From Rosellinia necatrix (Eukaryota > Ascomycota > Sordariomycetes > Xylariales > Xylariaceae): 64,000 bases of DNA. Both the position numbers and the translations under genes were made by a program. Below, in pieces: positions 24,699 to 35,798 of this stretch; within the stretch, counting starts at the first letter, position 1, and each line of letters starts with the position of its first letter. The notes below the pieces were generated by a model, which did no database searches, had not been told where the DNA came from, and worked only from the letters and a program-made list of their open reading frames with translations. The stretch lies in contig JAGYVD010000001.1 in the NCBI GenBank assembly GCA_021209875.1, positions 806,001-870,000 of the forward strand, written 5' to 3'.

Positions 24699-26083
24699 AT
24701 GGCCCCGCGCATCGAGCCCCAGGAGATCGAGACATACTGGAACATCTTCTCGACACGGACCAATGGGGGCAAGTTCCTTACGGGCGAGCAAGCCGCGCCG
24801 CTCCTGAAGAACAGCGGCCTGCGAGATGACCAGCTCGAGCGAGTGTGGGACGTGGCCGACGTCGACAACGACGGCAACCTGGACTTCGAGGAGTTCTGCG
24901 TCGCCATGCGCATCATCTTCGACATAGTGAACGGGGTGCGCCGCCCCGTGCCCTGCCGGACGAGACGTATCTGACATGAGCTGCAGGAGTACGCCGACGT
25001 CCCCGCCACACTGCCGGACTGGCTCGTCCCCGAATCGAAATCACATCTCGTGCAGGCCAACCGGGCGCTCACCGGCAAGCAGGTGCAATTCGAGCAGGTC
25101 GACGACGACTCCGACACCCCGGGCCTCAAAGACGGCTTCGATTGGTACATGAATCCCAAAGACAAGGCCAAGTACGAGTCGATATACCAGGAGAACAGGG
25201 ACATGCGTGGTGAAATATCCTGTAGGTGCAGCTTTTACCTCGCGAACACGTGCTGAGAGGCATTACGGAGCATGGAGCAGCAGCTAACAGAACATGCCTC
25301 CCCCCCCCTCTCTCTCGCGCAGTCAACGCGCTCGAAGATCTATACGAGTCGCTCGACGTGCCCGACACGGACGTCCGGTCGGCCTGGAACCTGATCAACC
25401 CCTCGGCCGGGCCGACGGTCAACAAGGACGCCTGCCTCGCCTTCCTGCACATCCTCAACAACCGGCACGAGGGGTTCCGGATCCCGCGGACGGTGCCGCC
25501 GTCCCTGCGCGCCTCGTTCGAGCGGAACCAGATCGACTACCAGGTCGACAGCGAGCGCAACAGCGCCCCGGGGGGCGGCGCCGCGGCCGCGGCCTCGCGC
25601 TGGGCGGCGCGGGCCGACGACACCACGAGCACGGGGCGCAAGGCCAAGTTCGGCGACCAGTACCTCACGCGGCTCGGCCGCAGCGGGTTCAAGGCCGCCG
25701 GCACCGACTTCAGCACGGCCAAGTCGGACGCCGAGTGGGAGGAGGTCCGGCTCAAGAAGCAGCTCGCCGACCTCGAGGCCAAGATGGAGAAGGTCGAGGC
25801 CGACGCCAACCGCCGCGCCGGCGCCGGCGGCGGCAGGCGCGACACGCGGCCCGCCCTCGTCAAGCGCGAGCTCGAGCAGCTCCTCGACTACAAGCGCAAG
25901 GAGTTCCGCGACCTCGAGGAGGGCGCCGGCAAGGCCGAGGTCGGCAGCGGTCTGCGCGGCGTCGCCGACGACTTGCAGACTGTTAGGGAACAGGTCGACG
26001 GCCTCGAGGCCCACCTCGCCTCGCGCAGGCAGGTTCTCGAACAGCTGCAGAGGGAGATCGAGGACGAGAAGACGGGGAGATAG
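24699..26083 (+). CDS. END3: END3, actin cytoskeleton/endocytosis regulator
   Basis: Three exons, 24699-24935, 24987-25221 and 25323-26083 (introns 51 and 101 bases), give 410 residues, the usual length in filamentous fungi. The N-terminal EH domain (about 1-95) has an EF-hand loop starting [12 protein letters not shown] (54-65). The END3-specific block [18 protein letters not shown] and the second EH-like region ([15 protein letters not shown]) follow. Exon 3 carries [20 protein letters not shown] and [17 protein letters not shown], then two C-terminal coiled-coil segments. In yeast END3 joins PAN1 and SLA1 at endocytic sites and links them to cortical actin. Exon 3 is very GC-rich in third positions. 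It is convergent with the AIF-like gene downstream. Confidence 0.96.
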
Positions 26084-26703
26084 GGCTGTGCTGGACGAAG
26101 CGACATACTTGCTTGTTTGCTGAGTTGACTAACAAATACGGCGAAATGGGTTTAGTTGGGTACGATACGTAAGTGCGAAAATATACATTATCACCCCAAG
26201 AAGACGAGAGAGAACAGATGGCATAGCTTTTTACATGTCACACACACAGCGTGGTCGCTCAACAGCGATGTTGCGGGCTTTTTTTTTTTTTTTTGATAGG
26301 CTTTGATTCAGGAGCGACTAGCAAAATGTAATTATTAGATGTACCATCGCGGGGGCCGATAAGCCCCATGGATGGGGTTTGGGGATGTATCTCGGGTATC
26401 AAATCATCATGCCTCCTTTACTCCCTATTTTCTTGTCCACATTCCACCTGACCTGACCGCTGCGTCGTCTGAAAACAAACCAACAGAAGACCGGAAAGTG
26501 TGATAACACCTCCAGCCCCGTATTACCGCCTCTCTATCCATGTACTGCACCTCGTATAGCTAGCTATGCGACGTGGAACCCCTCCCCCCGGCAAGGCATC
26601 GCGAACCACTGAAGTGCACGTAGGGCAATTATCGATCGGTCTTCTAACACCACCGGATCCAAACTGGCCTCGGTGTCAAGGCGCTCCGCGTTCTGTTCTA
26701 TCC
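26084..26703. other. Convergent 3' intergenic region
   Basis: Lies between the ends of END3 and the AIF-like gene. It holds a T15 run at 26280-26294. No gene seen; the frame continuing from 26566 on the plus strand is an antisense shadow. Confidence 0.6.
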
Positions 26704-28102
26704 TTAAAACGAGGTACCGTCGACCCAAGAAGACAGTCTCTCGACGCCGAGGGTCTTACCCTTGATCAGGTAGACCATGAGGCTGAAGGCCTTGACGGGG
26801 CCCATGCGGCCGGCGCCACGGGAGCGGCCGGTGGCGACCATGAGGACGTCGATGGGGATGGTCTTGACGGGGGTCTGGGCCTTGCCGCGGAGCACGGCGT
26901 CGATGTTCTTGGCGACGCCGGCGGCCTGCTTGTCGGTGAGGACGAAGCTGCCGCGCGGCTTCCAGACGACGTCGCCGGCGGCCCAGACGTTCTCGGCGCC
27001 GCCGGTGACGGCGTAGAAGGCGTCGACGGCGACGAACTTGCGGTCCGTCAGCAGGGCGTCCGGGAGGAACTCGGTGTTGGGGGCCATGCCCATGGTGGGC
27101 AGGTAGAGGTCGGTGAGGATCTTGTCGCCGCTCGCGAGCACGACCTCCGTCTTGCCCGGGTGCTCGGCCGAGGGCTCGGCGCTGACGACGCGCGCCGAGG
27201 GGCGCACGGCGACGTGGAGCTTCTTGAGCTCGGCGGCGACGCTGCCGGCGATGCTGTCGCCGCCGAGGACGGCCTCGTCGGCCGACAGCAGGACGATCTC
27301 CTTCTTGGCCGCGGCGTCCTTGGGGTTGCCGTACTCGAAGCCGAGCTCGGCGGCGGCCTCGACGCCCGTGGCGCCCGCGCCCGCCACCACGATGTGCGCC
27401 GCGGCGCGGACCTTCTCCTGCGTCGCCGCGAGCAGCGCCGTGATCTCCTCGTGCGTGCCGTTATTCTTCCACGGCACGTCCGCCACCCCCGCGTTGCGCG
27501 TGCCCGTCGCCACGACCAGGTAGTCGTAGCTGATCGAGCGCTCCTCCTCCCCGCCCTCGCCGCCGCCCACGGCGACCCTGACCGTCTTGGCCGTGGTGTC
27601 GACGGCCTCTGCGGCGCCAATGATGAATTCAAACACTTCGGTCGAGTACTTGGCGAAGCCCGGCGCGATGGGCTGCGCGTAGTCCTCCTCCTTTAGGACG
27701 CCTGGGACAATGGCGCGGACCGACGCCATATTCCAGTAAAAATGGCTGTTCTGTAGTGTGACTGTCAGCTCTCATTCCCATTCCTAAGCCCTATATGCAA
27801 TGGAGCCATGCTAGGAGAGGTAAAATAAAAAAATCGAGGCGTCCAAATCCTAGTAAATTAAGATGTGGGTGGCAAAAGCTATAGAAGAGTAACCCTGTCC
27901 ATCTTCATTCTGAGATCAGAGCAACCAAGCTCTGGATTCCTGCCATGTCGAAGGTTGACAGCACAGGGGGGAGATGTCATCTTACCTTCGAGACGAGAAT
28001 GACTTTCAGGTCCTTCACATGAGGTAGAGTGTATTTTAGCAGTCGGTGGGCGACCTGGACGCCGGCGTAGGCGCCACCCAGAACCACGACTGTCTTTGCC
28101 AT
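26704..28102 (-). CDS. AIF-like FAD-dependent NADH oxidoreductase
   Basis: Two exons, 28102-27986 and 27750-26704, separated by a 235-base intron (GTAAGA...CAG), give 387 residues. It belongs to the pyridine nucleotide-disulfide oxidoreductase superfamily, in the short AIF-like/AMID branch. The N-terminal FAD motif is VVVLGGAYAGVQVAHRLL. The splice creates NSHFYWNMASVRAIVPG, typical of this branch. Residues near the middle contain VVATGTRNAG, then the NADH-binding IVVAGAGATGVEAAAELG, and near the end NVWAAGDVVWKPRGS, the second FAD motif. No mitochondrial presequence is obvious. Homologues reduce quinones or act in stress-linked cell death; the precise role here is unknown. Exon 2 is strongly GC-rich. 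The start region faces a 3 kb gene-free stretch. Confidence 0.87.
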
Positions 28103-31090
28103 TTTTGCGTGTGATGAGTAGAGACTTGTTCGGTGAAAATATGAGTTCGTTGGCGAAGTCCGAAGGGTGTAGGGGCCCAAATAAATAAGCACTTCGAGCA
28201 GGGAGGTTTGATGCACAGTGCCAGGAGATCGGATGTTCTGGACGCGCTATGCTAGTCTGGGCCTCGTGGCGGCGTTGGCTTGCCCAAACAGAAATCGAGA
28301 GTGTAAACAAAGAGAGCGAAACATGGAGGGAAACAAGAAGGACGAAGAAGCGAAGGCCTCGTAACCCTTTTGAGTTCGGTGGGAGTGGCGATGGGCCGGT
28401 GGCTTGCAATATTGCAACTTGCACTATGTAGTATGTAGTATGTAGGTACCGCTCTGTCGGGCGTATTGATAGTGCCCAGGTGTTATGGATCGCTATCGCG
28501 ACCTTGTCTGCCACCGCGAGTTACACCACCGGAGCCCCACCAATGGCCCCAGATCTCAGACAACGGGTGTGCGAGGAGCATTGCCCGCTGCAGGACATCA
28601 CATCAGAGGGCGCTCGAGCGGGTGCATGGCATTTCCCGGGCCCGAGCGTGTCGTCCTGATTACCAAATCGCTGGTACTCAATGCGGTCTAACTACCAGCC
28701 CCTAAACGCAAAGAGCGTTAGTCCCTGCTTGAGCGCACAGTGATTGGCGCATTAGACTCGACATGGTTCCTGCCCGTGATCCGAACTATAGGCGTATAAG
28801 TCCGCCGCCCGGACCCCGATAGATGAGCCTCTATTCAGAGACATTACAATAGCCTGACAAAACAATGCCGTGGCTCACTAAGTAGTTACTCATTAGCCCA
28901 AAAAAAAAAATCAAAAGAAAACAATAACTAAATCAAATATCATGAGATCGATCCATCGCTCCCTTCTAACGTACCTAATCTAGCTGGCTGGGTAGGGCAC
29001 CTTGGCACGCGCACCGTATCGTGCAGCTGCAGCACCAAACCTTTGTGAATCGGAGTTATCCCTTTCCTGAATTCCCATCTAAGCTTTTGGGCTATCTACA
29101 CTACATCTCGCTTCGGCATACAGGTCAAGGATTATAACCTGGTTGCTGTTGTTGACGATGATCTGATTGATCTGAACCGTGGATACTATTGACCATGCTA
29201 AGAGGAGGACGAGATTCAGCGCGAGCTATTCTTTCTATGTGTTGGGCAGCCTATGCGGCTTACCAGAGCCCCCCGTGCGCGGCACTCCTCCAAACATAGG
29301 TAGCCCTGAATTATTGAACATGCCTAATATGCTGAACAACTAGCATTTGGGTGACGGATAAGCCGCTTCAGGGTAACTATTGCCAAGTGATGAAGCTACG
29401 CGTAGATAAGGCCTTTGGGATTATACCCCGTATGCTGTTCTTTTGGCTCCAAATAACTACGTATTTAGTTCAACACGTAGCCCTGCCCATTTTCTAAATT
29501 GGGGTCTACTTGCATATGTGCAGGCACGGGTAGATTGGATCAAATCTTCCAATGCTCACGATAGCGAAGTAACATGGGCGTCTGGCAATTTCAAGCAGCC
29601 TCTACTTATATTGCATTAAGCGCCTAATAAAGGGTAATGAGTTGCGTGATAGTAGGTCTCGCCTTTCTCTAGGGATGCAACTCACAAGCACAGGCGCCTC
29701 AGTTTAGCGACGGGGTCACGAGAATATGCAACATGATGGCGCGGTAAGGGCTGAACTACCTGACACAAACAATTACCAAAAGTGGTTGTGTTTAATTATT
29801 TGCGTAGTATTTATCCCACTGATCAAATGGTACTGGCAACATTGGTCCATAGGTATGCTTAAAGGTGTGTAGGTAGACTTATCAAGAAACCCCAGTAATG
29901 AATTACCAAGTATTATTGTTGCATGCTATTTTTGTAAATGATAGCTACATAACCTCCAAAAGGTTGCATGCCTCGGGTGCTTAATCTCACCCTTGATCTC
30001 TTATTGACCAGGAATTCTTGTGAGTACGAACCAACCGCCCCAAACACTAATGATTCCCCTGTTTAGCGAGCTATTTGTTTAGAAGGATACTTAGTTACGT
30101 TCGCAACGAGATCTATTCTGTTTCCTCACTTGAGATTTATGTTTGCCTGTTAAATGATACCTATATATCAGACCCGCTATATTTTATACAGGAGCCCCCT
30201 ACCCATAGACAGTAGGTATATGGGTTAGGTACTTAGGTACCTAGGTACCTGCTGCTAATAGCACATCATCAATAAACATATAACTACACCACCTACCTAG
30301 GTAGGTAGGTACCTACAGACATGGCTGCCTGCCTAGGTAGGTAGGTTGTTTGATAAACGGAGAATCCCGTTCGCCTAAATCTACGCCTCCTGCGGGCCAT
30401 GTATAACTCGAATACCTATGAAGGAATGTCAATATCTAAAAGGTCGCGCCCTAGATACGCAAATTGCTAACCAAGCCTCCTTACTTCTAAAACGGGATTC
30501 CTTCGACTAAATTTAACCGATCCCGCTCAGAAATCGCTGTGTAGGCCAAACGTTTCTAGGCATGGATTGGCTGAATATGTTACAGCTATGTACGGTGGAG
30601 AGGGGTACGAAGTACTCATCATGTGCAATCACCTGGGTACCCTAGCCGAGCCTGGCGGACACAACCCAAACTCTATGGTTGGCCGCAACGGCAAGTACAA
30701 GATCGGCTAATGTTGTTAGTCTCACAAATAGGCCAATCAACGGGGCTATAGGCAGGTCTGGTTCCTTCCTAAGCAAGTGGGAGGAGGACCCCGCCGGCAA
30801 CCTTGCCGAAGTTCGAAGTTGAAGCTCAATGCTGTGTACCTACACTAATGACGACGATGGTGGTCGGAGAACGACCCCGCCATGCTTGCCCACATGCCAA
30901 TCGTCATCGTCAATCCTCCCCCCCCCTCCTCCCCTTTTGTTCGTGCTACTCCATTGCTAACACTATCCCCCCTCTCTAACGGCGCTCAACAACTGACGAT
31001 AACTTCGAAGTCTCTCTTGGAGCCCCACCTATTTGATCGAACAGTTCAACAACCAACAACCAGCAACCAGTGACTAACCCACCTAGCATC
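28103..31090. other. 3 kb gene-free region with palindromic GGTACC/TAGGTA motifs
   Basis: No open frame with family resemblance on either strand. Between 30205 and 30350 there are repeated TAGGTACCTAGGTACCT and CCTACCTAGGTAGGTAGGTA stretches, which can form perfect hairpins. Stop codons are frequent and base composition is intermediate. It may hold untranslated or regulatory DNA, or old mutated repeats. Confidence 0.6.
30225..30345. repeat. Palindromic TAGGTACC/GGTAGGTA repeats
   Basis: Several overlapping copies of TAGGTAC, CCTAGG and GGTAGGTAGG follow one another, with inverted partners a few tens of bases apart. The same words recur near 19505, 24440, 28435, 48610-48730, 49630, 54170, 54410 and 61140-61330. 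Confidence 0.7.
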
Positions 31091-31766
31091 ATGGCACCAA
31101 GAGTATTGTCGGATAAGGAGAAGGCTGCCTTTGCGGCGAACCCGGCGTTCCAGAACGCGGCGGAGCGCGAGTCAAAACAGCTCTTGAAGAAGCCCGAGAA
31201 CAGCGAGCTGCTGGATCTGTACAGTTCGTCACCACTCCGTGCCCCTGTCGGCTATAATCCTCGAGAGCATCTTTGATTATGAACGCATCCTCCATGGCAA
31301 TATCGCGGTACCTCGGGCTCTACGCTGCATAGTGGTCGGTGGCTAATCTGTGCCGTTTCCCCTCCGTATAGGTCTCTACAAAGTCGGCTGTGACGAGGAT
31401 GTCACGGAATACCAGAAGGGCGACAAAGCCCCCGGCATGTTTGACTTGAAGGTTCGTCGTGTCTTCCCTGCCACACCCCATCCCCCGCTCGTAACCCAAC
31501 CCGCAATTATAATCCACGACCCAACGCCTCACGGGCTTACACCATTTACGAACTCGGTGTACAGCTGCCGGCAGAAAGCCCTAAAACTGACCATAATTTT
31601 GCTATGACAATAGGGCAAAGCGAAGCTGCGAGCTTGGGAGGCTATGATAACCGAAAACCTGACCCCCGAGCAAGCCCAGGAGCGCTACATCGCCCTCGTC
31701 GAAGTGCTGAAGAACAAGTACGGCTTTGACGCCAATAAGGAGCCCGAGGCTGTCGGCACCAGCTAG
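31091..31766 (+). CDS. Acyl-CoA-binding protein
   Basis: Three exons, 31091-31223, 31372-31451 and 31614-31766, give 121 residues. The four-helix ACBP domain runs from about residue 16 to 105: F-NAAERESKQLLKKPENSE, LLDLYSLYKVG (ligand-binding Tyr and Lys), then PGMFDLKGKAKLRAWEAM. Both splice junctions fall inside conserved motifs, which confirms them. The protein binds long-chain acyl-CoA in the cytosol and supplies it to lipid synthesis. Two oddities: both introns start GTTCGT rather than the usual GTRNGT, and the loop after YK is longer than usual (CDEDVTEYQKGDK). It is convergent with TDP1. Confidence 0.94.
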
Positions 31767-32223
31767 ACGTTGTTACTACCGCTCCTCTTGCTCATCGCCT
31801 CCGCCTTAGCGATCGTCTTCTTTGTTCTGCCCATCAAGACGAAATCTCCGAAATCCTGATACAACACAATGGCACAGGGCCTCGGCAAGCTTCCACCCCC
31901 CTTTTGGCCTCTCGGTGGGATAGCCCAGTACAGTTTTAATTGATGTGAATCACCTCGAAGACGGTGCTCTCAACTACACTAGCGCGATACACCGAGAAAG
32001 ATAGATAACTACCCCCTTATACATCAGCAGTAGATGAAAACACGTTTTTTTTAAGTTGCGAGTCATCAGGGTAGATAGTTAAATTCCATCCCAGTGAAAT
32101 CGTTACTTTAATAACCTGTTCGCGGCTCTTAGCTATGAGTGAATATAGTCAGTTACATCTCGATAGAAGTAACATATAACTATGATAACGAATGTCCACG
32201 GAAAGTCGCGGTATCGACAGCCA
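31767..32223. other. Convergent 3' intergenic region
   Basis: Between ACBP and TDP1 stop codons. A small T run lies at 32046-32052. Nothing else seen. Confidence 0.6.
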
Positions 32224-32568
32224 TCAACCACGCCAGACTCGCCCCATCCAGTCGGCTTCCGTATAACTCATCGTAGCAACCCACGGCACCTCCTTGTCAG
32301 CATATTTCTGCAGCGGCGAGTTATACGGTATCCGTAGCCCAACCACGGGCGAGCCCCCCTCCTCCCCCTCCCCATCTCCCTCGTCTCCAGCTGGCACATC
32401 CGTCCTAAACGTGCCCACCATCCTCGCCCCCGCATCCCCCGCCAGGAGCGCGGGCCAGACCAGGACGCCGACCTCCCACGACGCGATGCGCACCTCGCCG
32501 GCCCGGTTCGTCGCCTCGCCCCACGCCTGCTTCGACACGTTGGCTGACGTCAGCAGCGCCCAGTCGAT

Positions 32569-32599
<31 letters not shown>

Positions 32600-32711
32600 A
32601 ACCCCGCGGGGCCGCCGCCGCCGCCGCCACCGCCACTGTACCGGATGTACGTCTTGATGTGCGGCGCCGCCCTTTTTGCGGCCCGCGTCGCCCTTGACGC
32701 GTGAGCTGTTG

Positions 32712-32746
<35 letters not shown>

Positions 32747-32751
32747 GTTGC

Positions 32752-32788
<37 letters not shown>

Positions 32789-34395
32789 ATTACTACTATT
32801 ATTACTCTTCGTACCTTCTTCCCCTGACGTGTCAGCGGCGTCGTTCGCCCAGCGGTGCAACAGCGGCCGCAGGTACCCGAGCTGCCTCGCCTGCGCGGCG
32901 GACTGCGTCTTGGCGTGGATCGAGGCGCCCGAGGCGTAGCCGTCCAGGGAGCGGCGGATCTCGTCCGGCGTCGGGAAGACCAGCTTGAACGCCGGCCTGC
33001 GGGACGTCTTGGATAATGATGACGACGACGACGACGACGACGGGGGTGGTGGTGATGGTGATGGTGGTGGTGGTGGTGGTGGTAAGGGACACGAGGCGGC
33101 AAGCGAGTCGAAGAGCGTGCGCTGCAGCCACGTGTCGGTCGCCCCGAGCGTCGCGACCGAGGACACCTGCACCACGATCTCGCATGGTTCGGACGATTGC
33201 GCTGCTGCTACTGCTGCTGTTGCTGTTGTTGCTGTTGATGCTACCGGGACGTGCTCTAGCGTTTCCCTCAGCGCTGGCCAGCCCCAGCGCGTCGTCGTGC
33301 GGCCCGGCTCGCGCTCGATGTCGTGCCTCCCGGGCACGCTGGCCACCAGCGCCGCGCGGACCGCGGAGAAGTCGTAGCCGCGGAGCGCCGCGATGAGGGC
33401 GCCGCAGACGTCGCGCGCGCGGTTGTTGTACGCGCCGAGGTAGGCAAGCAGGTCGGCCTTGAAGCGCGGGCCGCTGCCCACCACGGGCCCGCCCGCCGCC
33501 GCCGCCGCCGCCGCCGCCACCGCCTCGTCCGAGGCCTCGGCTGAGGCTGAGGCCAGTCGTGGGAGAAGAGGAGAGACCCAGACGCCGTTCGTCAGGTTCG
33601 TCCAGTCCTTCGCGATCATGTTGGCCGTGTGGACGACGACCTGCGCCGTGTCGTCGTGGCGCAGCAGCACCAGCATCTTGGTGTGGTGCGTGCCGAACAT
33701 CTCGGGCATGTGGGCCGTGTGGAGGGTGACGTTCTTGTGGCGCCTTTGTTGCTCCTAGAGGGTTGGTTAGCAAATAGGGAGGGAGGGGAGAGGGGGTTGG
33801 GGGGAGGGGTTTGCTCGCGAGGCTGGCTGTCATGATGAAAGAGGCTTCGTGTCGTGGGTGTCAACTGGGGTGGTATGTCTGCGGCTTTCTTCTGCGCTTC
33901 TGCAGGCTATACCGTCGGTTGGGGCATGTCTTCATCGCTGCGATGGAGCCCAGGGAGAACATGGGGGATATATATATATATAGACAGTAAAAATCTTACC
34001 TGAAGAGATAACCTATTCGGGTCCTCGCGCTTCCAAAACCCGTGAACGACGTGGATTTGGGTTAGGGCCCGGGTATCCTCGTCCAGGTGCTCGACCAAGA
34101 AGTCGAGGTCATGCAGGTAATTGAAGTCCCAAAGCTCGGCAATCAGAGGATCTCTGATCAGGTCGTTGAGCGATACTGCGCCGACATTATCCTCGTCGGG
34201 GAGATCTCTGACTGTCGTGAGCCGGAAGGGTGACGCGATTCTGATTCTCTCCTCCCTCTGCCTTCTTTTCCGCGGCGGGCTGATGGGGCGGGACAGTGAA
34301 GAATATGCCGTGTTTTCCGCATCTTTGACGGCCCGTGTACCATCATCATCGCCATTGCTGCCCAGGCGTTGTCGCTTCGCTGGGGGCTCAGCCAT
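32224..34395 (-). CDS. TDP1: Tyrosyl-DNA phosphodiesterase 1, with one apparent frameshift
   Basis: Exon 1 is 34395-34000. A 245-base intron leads to exon 2, 33754-32224. The product would be about 642 residues. TDP1 removes stalled topoisomerase I from DNA 3' ends in the nucleus. Both catalytic motifs are visible: MPEMFGTHHTKMLVL (first His and Lys) and PHIKTYIRY (second), followed by TSANVSKQAWGEA. Exon 1 has WDFNYLHDLDFLVEHL and HGFWKREDPNRLSLQ, family-typical. Between the motifs the protein carries low-complexity Pro, Ser and Asn runs. After the Ser/Asn microsatellite the frame changes. Removing one base from the five-T run at 32673-32677 joins GRK to RAAPHIKTY as in relatives. A stretched intron across the microsatellite is a weaker alternative, because no branch site or pyrimidine tract is present. 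Confidence 0.9.
32712..32808 (-). repeat. Trinucleotide microsatellite coding Ser/Asn in TDP1
   Basis: CTA/CTG/TTG triplets on the plus strand form about 32 consecutive codons for Ser and Asn on the minus strand. The array sits in the variable loop between the two catalytic halves of TDP1, where length change is likely tolerated. Confidence 0.9.
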
Positions 34396-35798
34396 CTTGT
34401 CGTAAGGACGACTTACACCGACCGAGTTGAGTTGGGGCGTGACGGACAGCCTAACTCCCCAACTCGCACTGCTAATACAGGAGATGGGGAGATGAAAGCC
34501 CGATAATCAACACGTGATGTTATTGATCTTGGATCATGTCAGTTGATATACCAGTCTTATAGCGGTGTGTTTATTCCTGGTGGATGTTGGTTCGAAAGTG
34601 AGGTCGTCTAAACTTTCGGCTTGTTTCTCAGCCTGGGTTACGTTTTAGATGATTAGGCAGGTGGATATCGGACCTAGGTAGCTCAAGATGAATAAATATT
34701 TTGATTTTGTACCTATATATAACTACCACTCTTAGAAATGAACAGTTACGCCGCTTCTTCGTGCTGCCTTCTGGTGCCTACCATAGCGCCGTCTGTTTGG
34801 CGCATCACGCCTGAGCCACAAAGTGCAGTTTACCTCACGTATCCACTGCCTCTTAAGGCTTGGATATCTCAACTGACCTACCTAGATTAGCCCCCTCGCA
34901 TGGAGGTGCTTAAGGTTGGTGACACGGGCAGCCCCTGTCCGGTAATTTCACCTTCCCTAGTCAGGCTAGTTCATCTCGTACTCTCCCGCAATCTCTTGGT
35001 TCAGCTGGGTCCAGGCCTCTCTACCAGGGCAATGATAGGGAGGACCTGACGTGCCATACTAAGGATTGGCTAGTCTGTAACGTGTTGGAGATACGGTACC
35101 TAAAGATACATGAGACTATATGTGCAAAGCCTGTTTATCATTAGTACTCTTCTGTTACTACTACACGAGAATTGGATGGCAAATCCTGTTTCATCAAATC
35201 AATCTACTACACTACCTACAGCAGATGTGTGCTCCCCCAAAGGCCAACAGCATCCCGCTCCAAAGGTCGAACTTTAACCACCAACTAACTGCCTCTATTT
35301 TTACTTCGCGCTTCCTTTGGCTCCAACCAGCCTACTCACGATAACTTCTTCAGATTAGATTAGGTAGTCGTAACTTCGATACGACATTTGTGGGCTCTCG
35401 AGTCTACCTCTCCCATCCTCTCTTCATTCATCATCATCATCATTCATCATTCATCATTTCATTCATGCATCTCCCACTTCGTTTTCCCACCGACGTATTA
35501 GAAATTTAATCCCCGAATGCGCGCGAACCCCCGATAACGCGATACCCCTTTGAGCCCCTAATCTTTTGTCAGGCCAACCAACCAGCCAATCCACCACGCC
35601 TCGCTGTCCACGTAACTGGCAACTGGCTACCTGCCCGTCGTTTCCTCAACCGTTCGCTCCTCTCTGGTGTGCAATCGCCCTCTCCGTCGCTCTGGCAGCC
35701 ATCCGCGGCCACCATTTGCATGCGTGGTATACTAGATCGACCTTCGCTGTGACCTATACGGCCGTAGACACCCTCCGACCGCCCTGTCAGCTGAAGCC
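34396..35798. other. Divergent intergenic region
   Basis: Separates the starts of TDP1 and the disulfide isomerase gene. Contains an ATCATCATC/TTCATCATT microsatellite at 35425-35466. No gene seen. Confidence 0.6.

Noticed and set aside
25294..25986. 230-codon plus-strand and 224-codon minus-strand frames inside END3
   Set aside because: Shadows of END3 exon 3, produced by its very high third-position GC.
26566..27696. 376-codon plus-strand open frame
   Set aside because: Antisense to the AIF-like gene, with Gly/Asp/Arg-rich composition typical of a shadow frame.
32676..32988. Plus-strand frames encoding poly-Leu or poly-Tyr/Cys
   Set aside because: Translations of the TDP1 microsatellite in the wrong direction.
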